Shown here: positions 1-6,137 of the stretch, in pieces
How positions within the stretch are numbered: position 1 is the stretch's first letter
Layout: each line of letters begins with the position of its first letter
Source: Planctomycetota bacterium
GTDB lineage: Bacteria > Planctomycetota > Phycisphaerae > UBA1845
DNA: 12,381 bases
Assembly (NCBI GenBank): GCA_022563615.1
Contig: JADFMZ010000054.1
Coordinates: forward strand, 1-12,381
Direction: 5' to 3'
The notes under the pieces: generated by a model
What the model was told of the DNA's origin: nothing
Seen by the model: the letters and a program-made list of their open reading frames with translations, nothing else
Database searches by the model: none
Translations under genes and position numbers: made by a program

Positions 1-6
1 TGACAC
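1..6 (-). CDS. possible start of the partner toxin gene (cut by window edge)
   Basis: On the minus strand a GTG codon lies at 6-4, nine bases after a GAGGAG sequence that overlaps the end of the antitoxin gene. This is the spacing expected for a translationally coupled downstream gene. Phd/YefM antitoxins are usually followed by a RelE/ParE or Doc/VapC-type toxin, so a toxin is the natural expectation. Only two codons are visible, so the protein family cannot be read; the call rests on the ribosome binding site and on operon convention. Confidence 0.35.
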
Positions 7-12
7 GGTGAA

Positions 13-297
13 TCACTCCTCAGCACGAAACTCCGCATCAAGCTCAGCAAAGGATTCGTTGGCGTCCTGCACTTTTCCAGCCTCCATGTCGTCCAAGCCT
101 TGACGGATGCTTGCCATTAGCCTTTGGTTGTCCAGCACCGCGATAGTTTCTTCCAGGGCGCGCAATTCCCGCACGCTGATTAGATAAGCGCGATCCTCGC
201 CGTGTTTCCTAATCAGAACCCTCCCGCGATTGACGTTCTCAAGTAACTCTGCGGACCTATCCCGCAGGTCGGACGCCGAAATAGCCTGCTCAGCCAT
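13..297 (-). CDS. Phd/YefM-family antitoxin
   Basis: A 94-residue protein. The N-terminal half (ISASDLRDRSAELLENV, then RVLIRKHGEDRAYLISV and an EL helix) has the Phd/YefM pattern: a short helix, a strand and a 'prevents further expression' type DNA-binding fold. The acidic C-terminal half (DDMEAGKVQDANESFAELDAE) would wrap the toxin. In this family the antitoxin neutralises a ribonuclease or gyrase-type toxin and represses its own operon. I chose ATG 297 over ATG 321 because GGAG lies 9 bases upstream of 297 and the family fold begins right after it. The stop overlaps the putative toxin ribosome binding site. It is normal antitoxin length and appears intact. Family call fairly firm; the toxin type is unknown. 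Confidence 0.8.
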   Translation of the reverse strand: MAEQAISASDLRDRSAELLENVNRGRVLIRKHGEDRAYLISVRELRALEETIAVLDNQRLMASIRQGLDDMEAGKVQDANESFAELDAEFRAEE

Positions 298-330
298 TGC
301 TCTCTTCTCCTGTATCCCCACTAAGGGCCA

Positions 331-359
331 CCAGCAAGATCCTCACAGGATCCTGCTGG
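331..359. repeat. 13-bp inverted repeat in the antitoxin leader
   Basis: CCAGCAAGATCCT (331-343) and AGGATCCTGCTGG (347-359) are inverted copies with one mismatch and a three-base loop. Outside this core the symmetry continues imperfectly (GGGCCA on the left, GGCTACC on the right). It lies between the promoter and the antitoxin start. It could be the operator for autorepression, an mRNA hairpin, or a short dispersed repeat resembling in design the GGGCAAAGAT hairpins elsewhere in the window. The sequence does not decide between these. Confidence 0.55.
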
Positions 360-387
360 GCTACCTCCTAACGTGGCCCGGCGCTTA

Positions 388-416
388 ATTATTACAATAT
401 TTCGGCATAAAGTCAA
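388..416 (-). promoter_or_regulatory. sigma70-like promoter for the antitoxin-toxin operon
   Basis: On the minus strand TTGACT (416-411) is followed by 17 bases and then AATAAT (393-388). Each hexamer matches the consensus at five of six positions and the spacer is ideal. Transcription would start near 381, giving a leader of about 85 bases that contains the hairpin at 331-359. The region is AT-rich compared with its surroundings. Confidence 0.6.
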
Positions 417-787
417 CAGTATTCGTTGTGTTTCTGGCAAAATCTTGTAAGGTTTGATCGTTTTGTCGTTGGCAATTGGCGAGCGGTCACGTACAAATAT
501 AAAGCGTCACCAGATGATATACGGCAAGGCAGGTTAGAATCCTTGCGGCCTTGGTCGAGAGGATGGGCATTTCCGCCGCCGCCACGCGACCGGCATATGA
601 GCTTACCGTAAAGAGGAGGGGAGTGTGGCTGGCTGTGCCGCACGCCCATTGCTCCTTTGCTAAAGGCATCTAACGATCAAGTGTGGCGGCGCCCCTTATG
701 GGCGGCGCTGGGTAATCCGGCGTGCCGGTGCGCAGGGGACAAGCCGCGACGCTACACTTGGGTGATGAATGCTCAAGGAGATCGACC

Positions 788-1594
788 GTGACCCAAACCC
801 CCGGCGAGAACATGACGGCAGCCAAGATGCCTGGTCATTGGCTCTTGGCCCGGCTCGGCAAGAAGGTCTTGCGACCGGGTGGTCTCCAACTGACCCGACA
901 ATTGATCGACGCCTTGGCCATCGGGCCCGGCGACCGGATCGTCGAGTTCGCGCCTGGTTTGGGCGCCACCGCGAAACTCGCCCTGAGCCGCCAACCGGCG
1001 TCCTACACGGGCGTTGAACGAGACGAAGCCGCCGCCGCCATTGTCCGCCGCCATCTCGACGGCCCGGATCAGCGATGCGTCCTCGGCCACGCGGAAGACA
1101 CCGGCCTGACCGATGGCCAGTACGACGTCGTCTATGGCGAGGCGATGCTCTCCATGCAAACGCCGGAACGAAAGCTCCGAATCCTTCGTGAGGCGTATCG
1201 CATTCTCAAGCCGGGCGGGCGTTATGGAATCCACGAGCTTTGTGTCGTGCCCGACGACGTAAGCGGGCACACGCGGGAAGAAATAGAGAAGCAGATGGCC
1301 CACGCGATTCATCACGGCGTTCAGATTCCCACCGCCTCCGGGTGGCGGCAATTGCTGGTGTCCCAAGGGTTTGTGATTCGCGAAGAGACCCGCGCGCCGA
1401 TGCACCTGTTGGAACCGAAACGGCTGATCGCCGACGAAGGTTTGTTCGGCGCACTGCGCTTCGGTTGGAACCTGTTGAAAGACCGGGACGCGCGGCATCG
1501 GGTTATGGCGATGCGCAAGGTGTTCAAGAACGTGCGTTCGAATCTGGCTGCGATCATGTTGGTCGCCGCAAAAACAAGTGAGGTGGACGAATGA
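788..1594 (+). CDS. class I SAM-dependent methyltransferase
   Basis: A 268-residue cytoplasmic enzyme predicted to transfer a methyl group from S-adenosylmethionine; the substrate is unknown. Motif I is VEFAPGLGATAK (about residues 52-63), the acidic end of strand 2 is YTGVERD (73-79), and the LKPGGRYGI stretch (about 140-148) is the usual post-motif III loop. A hydrophobic N-terminal patch (GHWLLARLGKKVLRPGG) precedes the fold. I chose GTG 788 because AAGGAG sits seven bases upstream; the upstream in-frame GTG at 722 has no such site and adds low-complexity residues. The stop overlaps the cupin start by ATGA, so the pair is almost certainly one transcript. From memory, similar methyltransferase-cupin pairs occur near nitric-oxide-response genes in other bacteria; nothing else of that kind is visible here. 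Fold firm, role unknown. Confidence 0.85.
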   Translation: MTQTPGENMTAAKMPGHWLLARLGKKVLRPGGLQLTRQLIDALAIGPGDRIVEFAPGLGATAKLALSRQPASYTGVERDEAAAAIVRRHLDGPDQRCVLGHAEDTGLTDGQYDVVYGEAMLSMQTPERKLRILREAYRILKPGGRYGIHELCVVPDDVSGHTREEIEKQMAHAIHHGVQIPTASGWRQLLVSQGFVIREETRAPMHLLEPKRLIADEGLFGALRFGWNLLKDRDARHRVMAMRKVFKNVRSNLAAIMLVAAKTSEVDE

Positions 1595-1911
1595 ACGAGG
1601 CATCCCATCACGTGGTCGACCTGGCCGGCTTTCAAGAAGTCCCTACTCAAGGCACGTTGAGCCGCACTCTCTACAGCGATGACCGGATCAAGGCGATCTG
1701 GTTCGGTTTCGCCGCGGGCGAGGAACTGTCGGAACATACCGCATCCATGCCGGCGATACTCCACTTCCTTCAGGGCGAGGCGCACCTGACGCTGGGGGAT
1801 GAGGAAATAGAGGCCCGGCCCGGCACGTGGGTGTACATGCGCCCAAATTTGCCGCACAGCATCAAGGCGAAGACGCCGGTGGTCATGCTGCTTACGCTCA
1901 TCAAGACCTGA
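1591..1911 (+). CDS. small single-domain cupin protein
   Basis: A 106-residue protein covering one cupin beta-barrel. The first motif region is GEELSEHTASMPAILHFLQG (43-62) and the second is PGTWVYMRPNLPHS (77-90). The classical first motif needs two histidines and a glutamate: here H49 is present, but the second histidine position is alanine (A51) and the glutamate is not in register. H89 is kept in the second motif. Metal binding is therefore uncertain and the protein may be a small-ligand sensor or structural cupin rather than an enzyme. It shares the ATGA overlap with the methyltransferase, so the two are probably translationally coupled and act in the same process. Cupin fold likely; function unknown. 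Confidence 0.8.
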   Translation: MNEASHHVVDLAGFQEVPTQGTLSRTLYSDDRIKAIWFGFAAGEELSEHTASMPAILHFLQGEAHLTLGDEEIEARPGTWVYMRPNLPHSIKAKTPVVMLLTLIKT

Positions 1912-1934
1912 CGGCCACATGGAATAGCGCGTCT

Positions 1935-1949
1935 CACCGGTTACCGGTG
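1935..1949 (+). repeat. short hairpin after the cupin gene
   Basis: CACCGG, loop TTA, CCGGTG: a perfect 6-bp stem beginning 24 bases after the cupin stop. No run of T follows, so it is not a canonical intrinsic terminator, but it may mark the end of the methyltransferase-cupin transcript. Confidence 0.35.
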
Positions 1950-2034
1950 GAACCGCCGGGAACGTGTCAAGCTGAGACAAATGCGTGCGGTCTTGCGCTC
2001 GATCCTGACGCCGCTGCTGTTTGGATCGGGATCG

Positions 2035-2063
2035 TTGACGACCTGGATTCTTCTCTTTAACAT
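2035..2063 (+). promoter_or_regulatory. sigma70-like promoter upstream of the cytochrome gene
   Basis: TTGACG (2035-2040), a 17-base spacer, then TAACAT (2058-2063). Five and four positions match the consensus hexamers. It would start transcription near 2070 and indicates that the cytochrome gene is expressed separately from the methyltransferase-cupin operon. Confidence 0.45.
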
Positions 2064-2225
2064 AACGGTTAAGAGACCTGTAGTCGCAACGAGCCGTGCA
2101 CCCATTGGTGAACTCGTTATCGTGGCATACGTAGTATCTTGGGCCGGTTGTGCGTCGGCACCAGCGTGGTGTGTCGCACCATGAACGGCCCCCCTGATGG
2201 TTCCCTCTATAACAGGAGGCAGATA

Positions 2226-3386
2226 ATGAAAAAGAGTCCAAGTCTTCTACCCATGTACGTTGTCGCGTTTGCGCTATGCCCGCTTCTGGGTGGATGTCCC
2301 GTGATGCCGCCGCCCGACGGCGGCGACGATGGCGATGGCAACGGCGGCGATGGTGACGGTCCGGCCCAGGGGTTTCTAGACGCCGATGCCGCCCGAGGCG
2401 GCGCACTCTATGACAAGTGGTGGAAGGTGGCGGGCGTAACGGCGGCTGAACCCACCGAGGATCATCCGCTCTGGGCGTCCCGCCCGGATACCCAGTCCAA
2501 CACGCGCATGGGATCCACAACGTGGCGCTGCAAGGAATGTCACGGTTGGGACTACAAGGGTTTGGATGGCGCCTACGGTTCGGGGAGCCATCGAACCGGG
2601 TTTGCCGGCATCTTCGGCACGACCCGATCAGCTTCGGAAGCCTTCGACCTAATCAAGACCGACCATGGTTACGGTAATGCCGGGTTAAGTGACGACGACC
2701 TTTGGGATCTGGCGAAGTTTGTGCTCGAAGGGCAAATCGACACGGACGATCTGATTGACGCCTCCGCAGCGTTCGTCGGAAATCTGGATAACGGGCAGAC
2801 GCTCTACGACTCCGGCATCGGGACGGGCACCGCCTGTACCGTATGCCACGGTGCGGATGGGCTGCTGGCGCCTCCCGGAGCGGATCCCGACGAGCATGAT
2901 GAGTTCGTGGGCTTGATCGCAAACGAAAACCCCTGGGAGTTCCAGCACAAGGTGCGTTTCGGTCAGCCGGGAACCGCCATGTCCGCATCGGTTGCCGACG
3001 GCGGGACCACACAGGACGTGGCCGACCTCGGCGCTTACGCTCAATCGCTGCCCGAGGCGCCGGTAGATGACGGCAATGGTGTAGATGACGGAAACGGCGG
3101 AGACGGGGATAACGGCAATGGTGTAGATGACGGAGACGGAGACGGGGATAACGGTGCGGCGGGCGATCCGGCGGCAGGCGAGGCGTTCTTTGTAGCCAAC
3201 AACTGTGGCGCGTGCCATTGTGCGGACGCCATTGGCGGTTGCGCCTTGGACGCTCCTTCGCTCGTCGGTGAAGAGAGCAACGAGATCCTGGATCATCTTA
3301 CCGGTGTCATGCAGCACCCGGTAACGGTCGAAGGAGTTACACAGCAGGACGCCGACGATCTGGCCGCCTGGCTGGCTTCCTTGTAG
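2226..3386 (+). CDS. three-heme c-type cytochrome lipoprotein
   Basis: A 386-residue exported electron carrier or redox-enzyme subunit. Residues 1-24 form a lipoprotein signal ending in the lipobox LLGGC (C24). Three CxxCH heme sites follow: CKECH (102-106), CTVCH (204-208) and CGACH (327-331). Candidate distal methionines are M252 (GTAMSA) for the second domain and M362 (GVMQHP) for the third; the ligand of the first is unclear. Asp/Gly-rich linkers lie after the lipid anchor (31-46) and between domains two and three (281-310). The third domain has two extra cysteines (C332, C339). Start ATG 2226 has AGGAGG just upstream. The first domain (LYDKWWKV, TWRCKECHGWDYKG) resembles a cytochrome c type common in environmental bacteria. 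The redox partner is unknown. Confidence 0.88.
   Translation: MKKSPSLLPMYVVAFALCPLLGGCPVMPPPDGGDDGDGNGGDGDGPAQGFLDADAARGGALYDKWWKVAGVTAAEPTEDHPLWASRPDTQSNTRMGSTTWRCKECHGWDYKGLDGAYGSGSHRTGFAGIFGTTRSASEAFDLIKTDHGYGNAGLSDDDLWDLAKFVLEGQIDTDDLIDASAAFVGNLDNGQTLYDSGIGTGTACTVCHGADGLLAPPGADPDEHDEFVGLIANENPWEFQHKVRFGQPGTAMSASVADGGTTQDVADLGAYAQSLPEAPVDDGNGVDDGNGGDGDNGNGVDDGDGDGDNGAAGDPAAGEAFFVANNCGACHCADAIGGCALDAPSLVGEESNEILDHLTGVMQHPVTVEGVTQQDADDLAAWLASL
3070..3134 (+). repeat. 42-bp-period direct repeat coding the Asp/Gly linker of the cytochrome
   Basis: A 23-bp segment at 3070-3092 is repeated perfectly at 3112-3134, a 42-bp (14-codon) period. It encodes alternating DGNGVDDG and DGDGDNG stretches. 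Such repeats can expand or contract by slippage without shifting the frame. The DxDxDG spacing resembles calcium-binding loops, but this is only a resemblance. Confidence 0.7.
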
Positions 3387-3494
3387 AAAACAGGTTCAAC
3401 CCGGTTGGTTAGCGGGATCAGCCCGGTAATCCGAGTGCCCGTTCGATCCGGTGCTCTGTCAATCTTCAATCGACGGGTCGGCGGTCATCCATGG

Positions 3495-3529
3495 ATGGGT
3501 AGGGCAAAGATCATCTTTGCCTTACCCAT
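3495..3529. repeat. dispersed palindromic repeat, copy 1 (GGGCAAAGAT hairpin)
   Basis: Arms 3495-3511 and 3513-3529 are 17 bases each with one mismatch and a single central C: GGGCAAAGAT on the left, ATCTTTGCC on the right. Related copies occur at 4885-4913 and, degenerate and in tandem, at 8613-8690. It lies between convergent genes, like REP-type or terminator-like hairpins. Confidence 0.8.
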
Positions 3530-3549
3530 TGCGCATCCTTAGCGCTACC

Positions 3550-3585
3550 CCACGGCTCAGCGGGAGCTTCGCCCTCCCTTGGCGA
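3550..3585. repeat. planctomycete-type short repeat (GEAPAEP / GSAGASPS)
   Basis: The segment around GGCTCAGCGGGAGCTTCGCC translates as GSAGASPS on the plus strand and GEAPAEP on the minus strand. These peptide strings are common in spurious open frames of planctomycete genomes because of a widespread noncoding repeat. A partial relative occurs at 7256-7274. Recognition is from memory of the family. Confidence 0.6.
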
Positions 3586-3676
3586 TCGCCAACCCATAGG
3601 CGATTCACCAAACAGGGTTACGAACGGTCGAAGCAATGGGAATATCGCGCGAGGTAGAGCTTGCGGCTCGGATTTC

Positions 3677-4546
3677 TTAAGCGCCTGATGAAATGCGGGT
3701 TTTCTTCTTGCTGCGTGCGGTCTTTTCAAGGCTGTCAGCCACGTGCCACCGTTGGGAGCCTTCGACGGCTTGGATGTCCACCAGGTCGGGACCGACTTCC
3801 TCATCCACCAGTTGAATGGCCGGTGGCGCCGATTCCGGCGTCTTGCTCGCCGGCTCGCCCACTTTGGAGCCGACCAGTCGGACGCGAAACCGTGACTCAC
3901 CGATGCTGATGATGTCTTGATCCTTGAGCGCCCGGTAGGTTACGCGCTCGTCGTTGACGAACGTCCCGGTTTCGCTGAGCAGGTCGCATACGGCTGGGTG
4001 ACCGAAATAGTTCAGCACCAGGGCATGAACGCGGGACACGCGATCATCGGCAATGTGTATGTCGCACCCGCTTCGTCTTCCGATCACGCAGATTTCACGA
4101 TTGAGTTGCAAAATACGACCGCTGTCGAGGTGTTCCATCGCGACAACATCCGGAGTTTGGTCAAGCTCAATCGGATGAGCGTCGGCCTGGCCATTCGTTC
4201 GACCCTGCCGGACTTCGATGCGAAACTCCCAGGGATCCACGTCGATCACATCGCCGTGTTGAAGTGCTTCCTGCTCCATTTTCAGGTCGTTGAGCTTGGC
4301 GCCACGGTGGGAAAGCAGGTCAACCGCGAATATCTTGGCACCGTTGTTGACCAGGGCTAGGTGAACAGGCGAGACGCTTGCGTGCTGAAGCTTGATTTTG
4401 CATCCGGGGCGGGTGCCCAGCAGGGTCACAATCCGGCGACAGGGAATTGTCTTGCTCGCCTGCGAGCCCGATTGAACAACCAACTGCAATCGTGGTGCCG
4501 AGTCAGCCACGATCGGTGCGATGGGTAATGTTTCGTCCCCGATCAT
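3677..4546 (-). CDS. protein with two FHA domains
   Basis: A 289-residue cytoplasmic protein with two forkhead-associated domains, modules that bind phosphothreonine peptides. The second (about 148-224) has the full core: IGR (155-157), SRVH (171-174) and TFVND (195-199). The first (about 37-110) is weaker: LGTRPG replaces the IGR arginine with T45, SPVH (59-62) is kept, and the loop reads KLND. It may have lost phosphopeptide binding. The C-terminus ends in a basic tail (KTARSKKKTR). There is no signal peptide or membrane segment. ATG 4546 has AGGAG only three bases away; an in-frame GTG at 4696 with GGAGG is an alternative, but its extra 50 residues look noncoding. Partners are usually Ser/Thr kinases; none is in the window. 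Confidence 0.82.
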   Translation of the reverse strand: MIGDETLPIAPIVADSAPRLQLVVQSGSQASKTIPCRRIVTLLGTRPGCKIKLQHASVSPVHLALVNNGAKIFAVDLLSHRGAKLNDLKMEQEALQHGDVIDVDPWEFRIEVRQGRTNGQADAHPIELDQTPDVVAMEHLDSGRILQLNREICVIGRRSGCDIHIADDRVSRVHALVLNYFGHPAVCDLLSETGTFVNDERVTYRALKDQDIISIGESRFRVRLVGSKVGEPASKTPESAPPAIQLVDEEVGPDLVDIQAVEGSQRWHVADSLEKTARSKKKTRISSGA

Positions 4547-4857
4547 CGGCTCCTGTCTTCTTGTGCGCCCCGTAGCGAACCCGAGCAGCCAGCCGGCACT
4601 GCCTGCATTTGCGAGCCTGTGCTTGCCAGCTTCTTCCGAGTAGGGCGCCCCTGACCTGCGGCATCGATTTCCAGACCCATGCCGCTGTGATTCCACAGAC
4701 CTCCAGGCCGTTTATCGGATCCCCTCACGCTACAGTATAGGAACTCAAGCGACACGTTTCCACGATGTTCTGAAAAGGTTGATGACACATTCTGCGGGCC
4801 ATTGGCGATAAGTGCGTTCAGTGTGGGGTGAGGCTCCGTTTCGGCCGCAGCCGTCAT
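4543..4857 (-). CDS. uncertain small open frame overlapping the FHA start
   Basis: A 104-codon frame whose TGA stop overlaps the FHA gene's ATG as ATGA, the arrangement of translationally coupled genes. Against it, third positions show no clear GC bias, there is no ribosome binding site at ATG 4857, and the sequence matches no family I know. A TATACT box on the same strand lies inside it (4739-4734), suggesting that part of this stretch is the FHA promoter region. More likely noncoding than a gene. Confidence 0.2.
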   Translation of the reverse strand: MTAAAETEPHPTLNALIANGPQNVSSTFSEHRGNVSLEFLYCSVRGSDKRPGGLWNHSGMGLEIDAAGQGRPTRKKLASTGSQMQAVPAGCSGSLRGAQEDRSR

Positions 4858-5071
4858 GACGCCTGAGATTCACGGCTCGCTGGAGGATGGGCAAAGATGA
4901 TCTTTGCCCTACCCCTCCCGGCGTCTGCGCCTAAAGTGTCACAGGCCATCCTCGTCCAGCCTGGGATGATGGGGGTGTGTCAAAGCGTTCTCATTCATCG
5001 TATGTCGCCATTTCGGGGAAATCTCTCGGGGCAAATGGTCGTTGGGTCACTGCAGAAAAAAAGAGCTCGCT
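4547..5071. other. intergenic region upstream of the FHA gene
   Basis: Contains the doubtful frame at 4543-4857, a candidate minus-strand -10 box (TATACT, 4739-4734) without a clear -35, and the second copy of the hairpin repeat (4885-4913). Between about 4920 and 5055 I see nothing recognisable. Confidence 0.4.
4885..4913. repeat. dispersed palindromic repeat, copy 2 (GGGCAAAGAT hairpin)
   Basis: GGGCAAAGAT (4889-4898), a single G, then ATCTTTGCCC (4900-4909): a perfect 10-bp inverted repeat, with GG and CC pairing again beyond a two-base mismatch. It has the same core as the copy at 3495-3529 and sits between genes, downstream of the hydrolase. Confidence 0.8.
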
Positions 5072-5073
5072 CT
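5056..5073 (-). terminator. weak intrinsic terminator of the hydrolase gene
   Basis: On the minus strand AGAGCGAGCTCT (5073-5062) can form a short stem and is followed by a run of T (opposite A 5056-5062). The stem is only four to five pairs and overlaps the hydrolase stop codon, so the call is tentative. Confidence 0.35.
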
Positions 5074-5983
5074 AGTGGATTTGGCCGCTCAGGGCCCGAT
5101 CCAGGAAATCCGTCAATCGTGCGGTGAAGGTGGGAGATTGGATAAAGCCCCCCGTGTTGTGCCCGCCCGGCGTTTCGAGGAACTCTTTGGGTTCGGCAGC
5201 CGCTGCGAACAGGGTCCGGCCGTTAGCAAGCGGAACCAGCGAATCCTCCGCCCCGTGAATGAATAGCTTCGGGCAAAGGATGTGCGGAACTTTGCCGAGC
5301 GAGTCGTAGCGATAGCTGAGCAGCCAGCGCACGGGCAGCAATGGGTAATGCAATCGGCCGATGTCCAGCAGGTTCGTAAAGCTGGATTCGACGACCAGAG
5401 CAGCCGGCGTACGGCGCTTGGCCAGTTCGATGGCAACAGCCCCTCCCAGGGACCGCCCGAACACCACGATCCGGTCAGCGGATTGGCCCTTGTTGTTGAC
5501 GAGGAAATCCCAGGCTGCTTCGGCGTCCCGATAGGTGCCCTCCTCCGTGGGTCGGCCTTCGCTGCGGCCATAGCCTCGGTAATCAAACAGCAGCACGTTG
5601 TAACCCGCGCGGTTGAAAACCGCCACGGACTCCAGTCGGTCGGAAATGTTCCCCGCGTTTCCGTGACAGAAGATAAGACTCGCTTTCGCGCCGGCGCAGG
5701 GAATGTACCACGCGGCGATGGCTACACCGTCGTCCGTCGTCAGGGTCAGATCCTCGAACTCCAACCCGATGTCCTTCGGCGTGGCGTCATACGCGCGCGT
5801 GGGAAAGTAGATCAGGCGTGATTGCAACAGGTGGATCAAACCGCACACTCCCAAATAGCTTAGACTCGCGATAACCAGCAGCCGCCCAGCGCGGAAGCGC
5901 CGCCGCGTTGTTTCGTTGACGCCCGCTTTCGGCGCCGATATTGCATCCTCTGAATTCGCCATCGCACCCGACCGCCTGTTCAT
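5072..5983 (-). CDS. membrane-anchored alpha/beta hydrolase (ABHD12/13, Bem46-like)
   Basis: A 303-residue serine hydrolase. A basic cytoplasmic N-terminus (TTRRRFRAGR) is followed by one membrane helix (about 35-54), then the alpha/beta-hydrolase domain outside. The oxyanion strand carries HGNAGN (107-112), followed by FDYRGYGRSEG (133-143). The nucleophile elbow is GRSLGG with S178, the acid is D247 in HGAEDSLVP and the base is H275 in GGHNTGG. All catalytic elements are present at normal family length. Relatives act as lipases, thioesterases or peptidases of unsettled substrate. ATG 5983 has no Shine-Dalgarno; TACAAT lies five bases upstream, which would suit a leaderless message. It is divergent from nadD. 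Confidence 0.88.
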   Translation of the reverse strand: MNRRSGAMANSEDAISAPKAGVNETTRRRFRAGRLLVIASLSYLGVCGLIHLLQSRLIYFPTRAYDATPKDIGLEFEDLTLTTDDGVAIAAWYIPCAGAKASLIFCHGNAGNISDRLESVAVFNRAGYNVLLFDYRGYGRSEGRPTEEGTYRDAEAAWDFLVNNKGQSADRIVVFGRSLGGAVAIELAKRRTPAALVVESSFTNLLDIGRLHYPLLPVRWLLSYRYDSLGKVPHILCPKLFIHGAEDSLVPLANGRTLFAAAAEPKEFLETPGGHNTGGFIQSPTFTARLTDFLDRALSGQIH

Positions 5984-6137
5984 GATCCATTGTAGCCGGT
6001 TTGTGGTCTGTGCGTTTCAACGGTTGAACCCCGGTGCGACGGGGATCAATGGGATTATTACTGATTCCGTTACGGCTTGCTTGCCGGACGATCTCGCCGT
6101 CTTTTCTCTCGCTGGCCAATCGACGTACACTATCGGC
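5984..6137. promoter_or_regulatory. divergent promoter region, possibly leaderless on both sides
   Basis: Both divergent genes have a -10-like box immediately before the start codon: TACAAT (5994-5989) ends five bases before the hydrolase ATG, and TACACT (6126-6131) ends six bases before the nadD ATG. Neither gene has a Shine-Dalgarno sequence. This geometry puts the transcription start at or next to the A of ATG. The -35 regions are poor on both sides. Confidence 0.45.

Larger units (their letters stand above)
298..787. other. intergenic region, no supported gene
   Basis: Apart from the antitoxin promoter and leader hairpin I see no protein gene here. The short open frames on both strands have no family resemblance and overlap each other. 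A weak plus-strand promoter match occurs at 469-497 (TTGGCA, 17 bases, TACAAA) with no recognisable product downstream. A GC-rich imperfect hairpin lies at about 684-707. A small RNA cannot be excluded. Confidence 0.4.
1912..2225. other. intergenic region between cupin and cytochrome genes
   Basis: I see no convincing gene in this stretch. It holds a small hairpin just after the cupin stop, a good promoter match, and a leader of roughly 155 bases ahead of the cytochrome gene. The long leader could contain a regulatory structure but I recognise no known riboswitch. Confidence 0.45.
3387..3676. other. intergenic region occupied by two short dispersed repeats
   Basis: No gene seen between the convergent cytochrome and FHA genes. 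It contains the hairpin repeat at 3495-3529 and the planctomycete-type GEAPAEP/GSAGASPS repeat at about 3550-3585. I see no intrinsic terminator with a T tract for either gene; the 3495-3529 hairpin may serve as one. Confidence 0.5.

Noticed and set aside
655..720. Integron attC-like site (TCTAAC with a GC hairpin).
   Set aside because: The matching GTTRRRY end is absent and the arms do not pair as an attC would.
773..1603. Long minus-strand open frame opposite the methyltransferase.
   Set aside because: It is the GC-rich shadow of the plus-strand gene, which has clear motifs and a ribosome binding site.
1321..2520. Minus-strand 399-codon frame across the cupin and cytochrome start.
   Set aside because: It spans promoters and parts of three real genes in other frames and is rich in Arg/His low-complexity sequence.
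2685..3317. Minus-strand frame with VSVIYTIAVIPVSA repeats.
   Set aside because: The repeats are the antisense reading of the cytochrome's Asp/Gly linker.
3405..3455. tRNA-like segment (GGTTGGTTAG and GTTCGATCC).
   Set aside because: D-loop and T-loop-like words are present, but the T stem pairs at only three positions and no acceptor or anticodon stem can be built.
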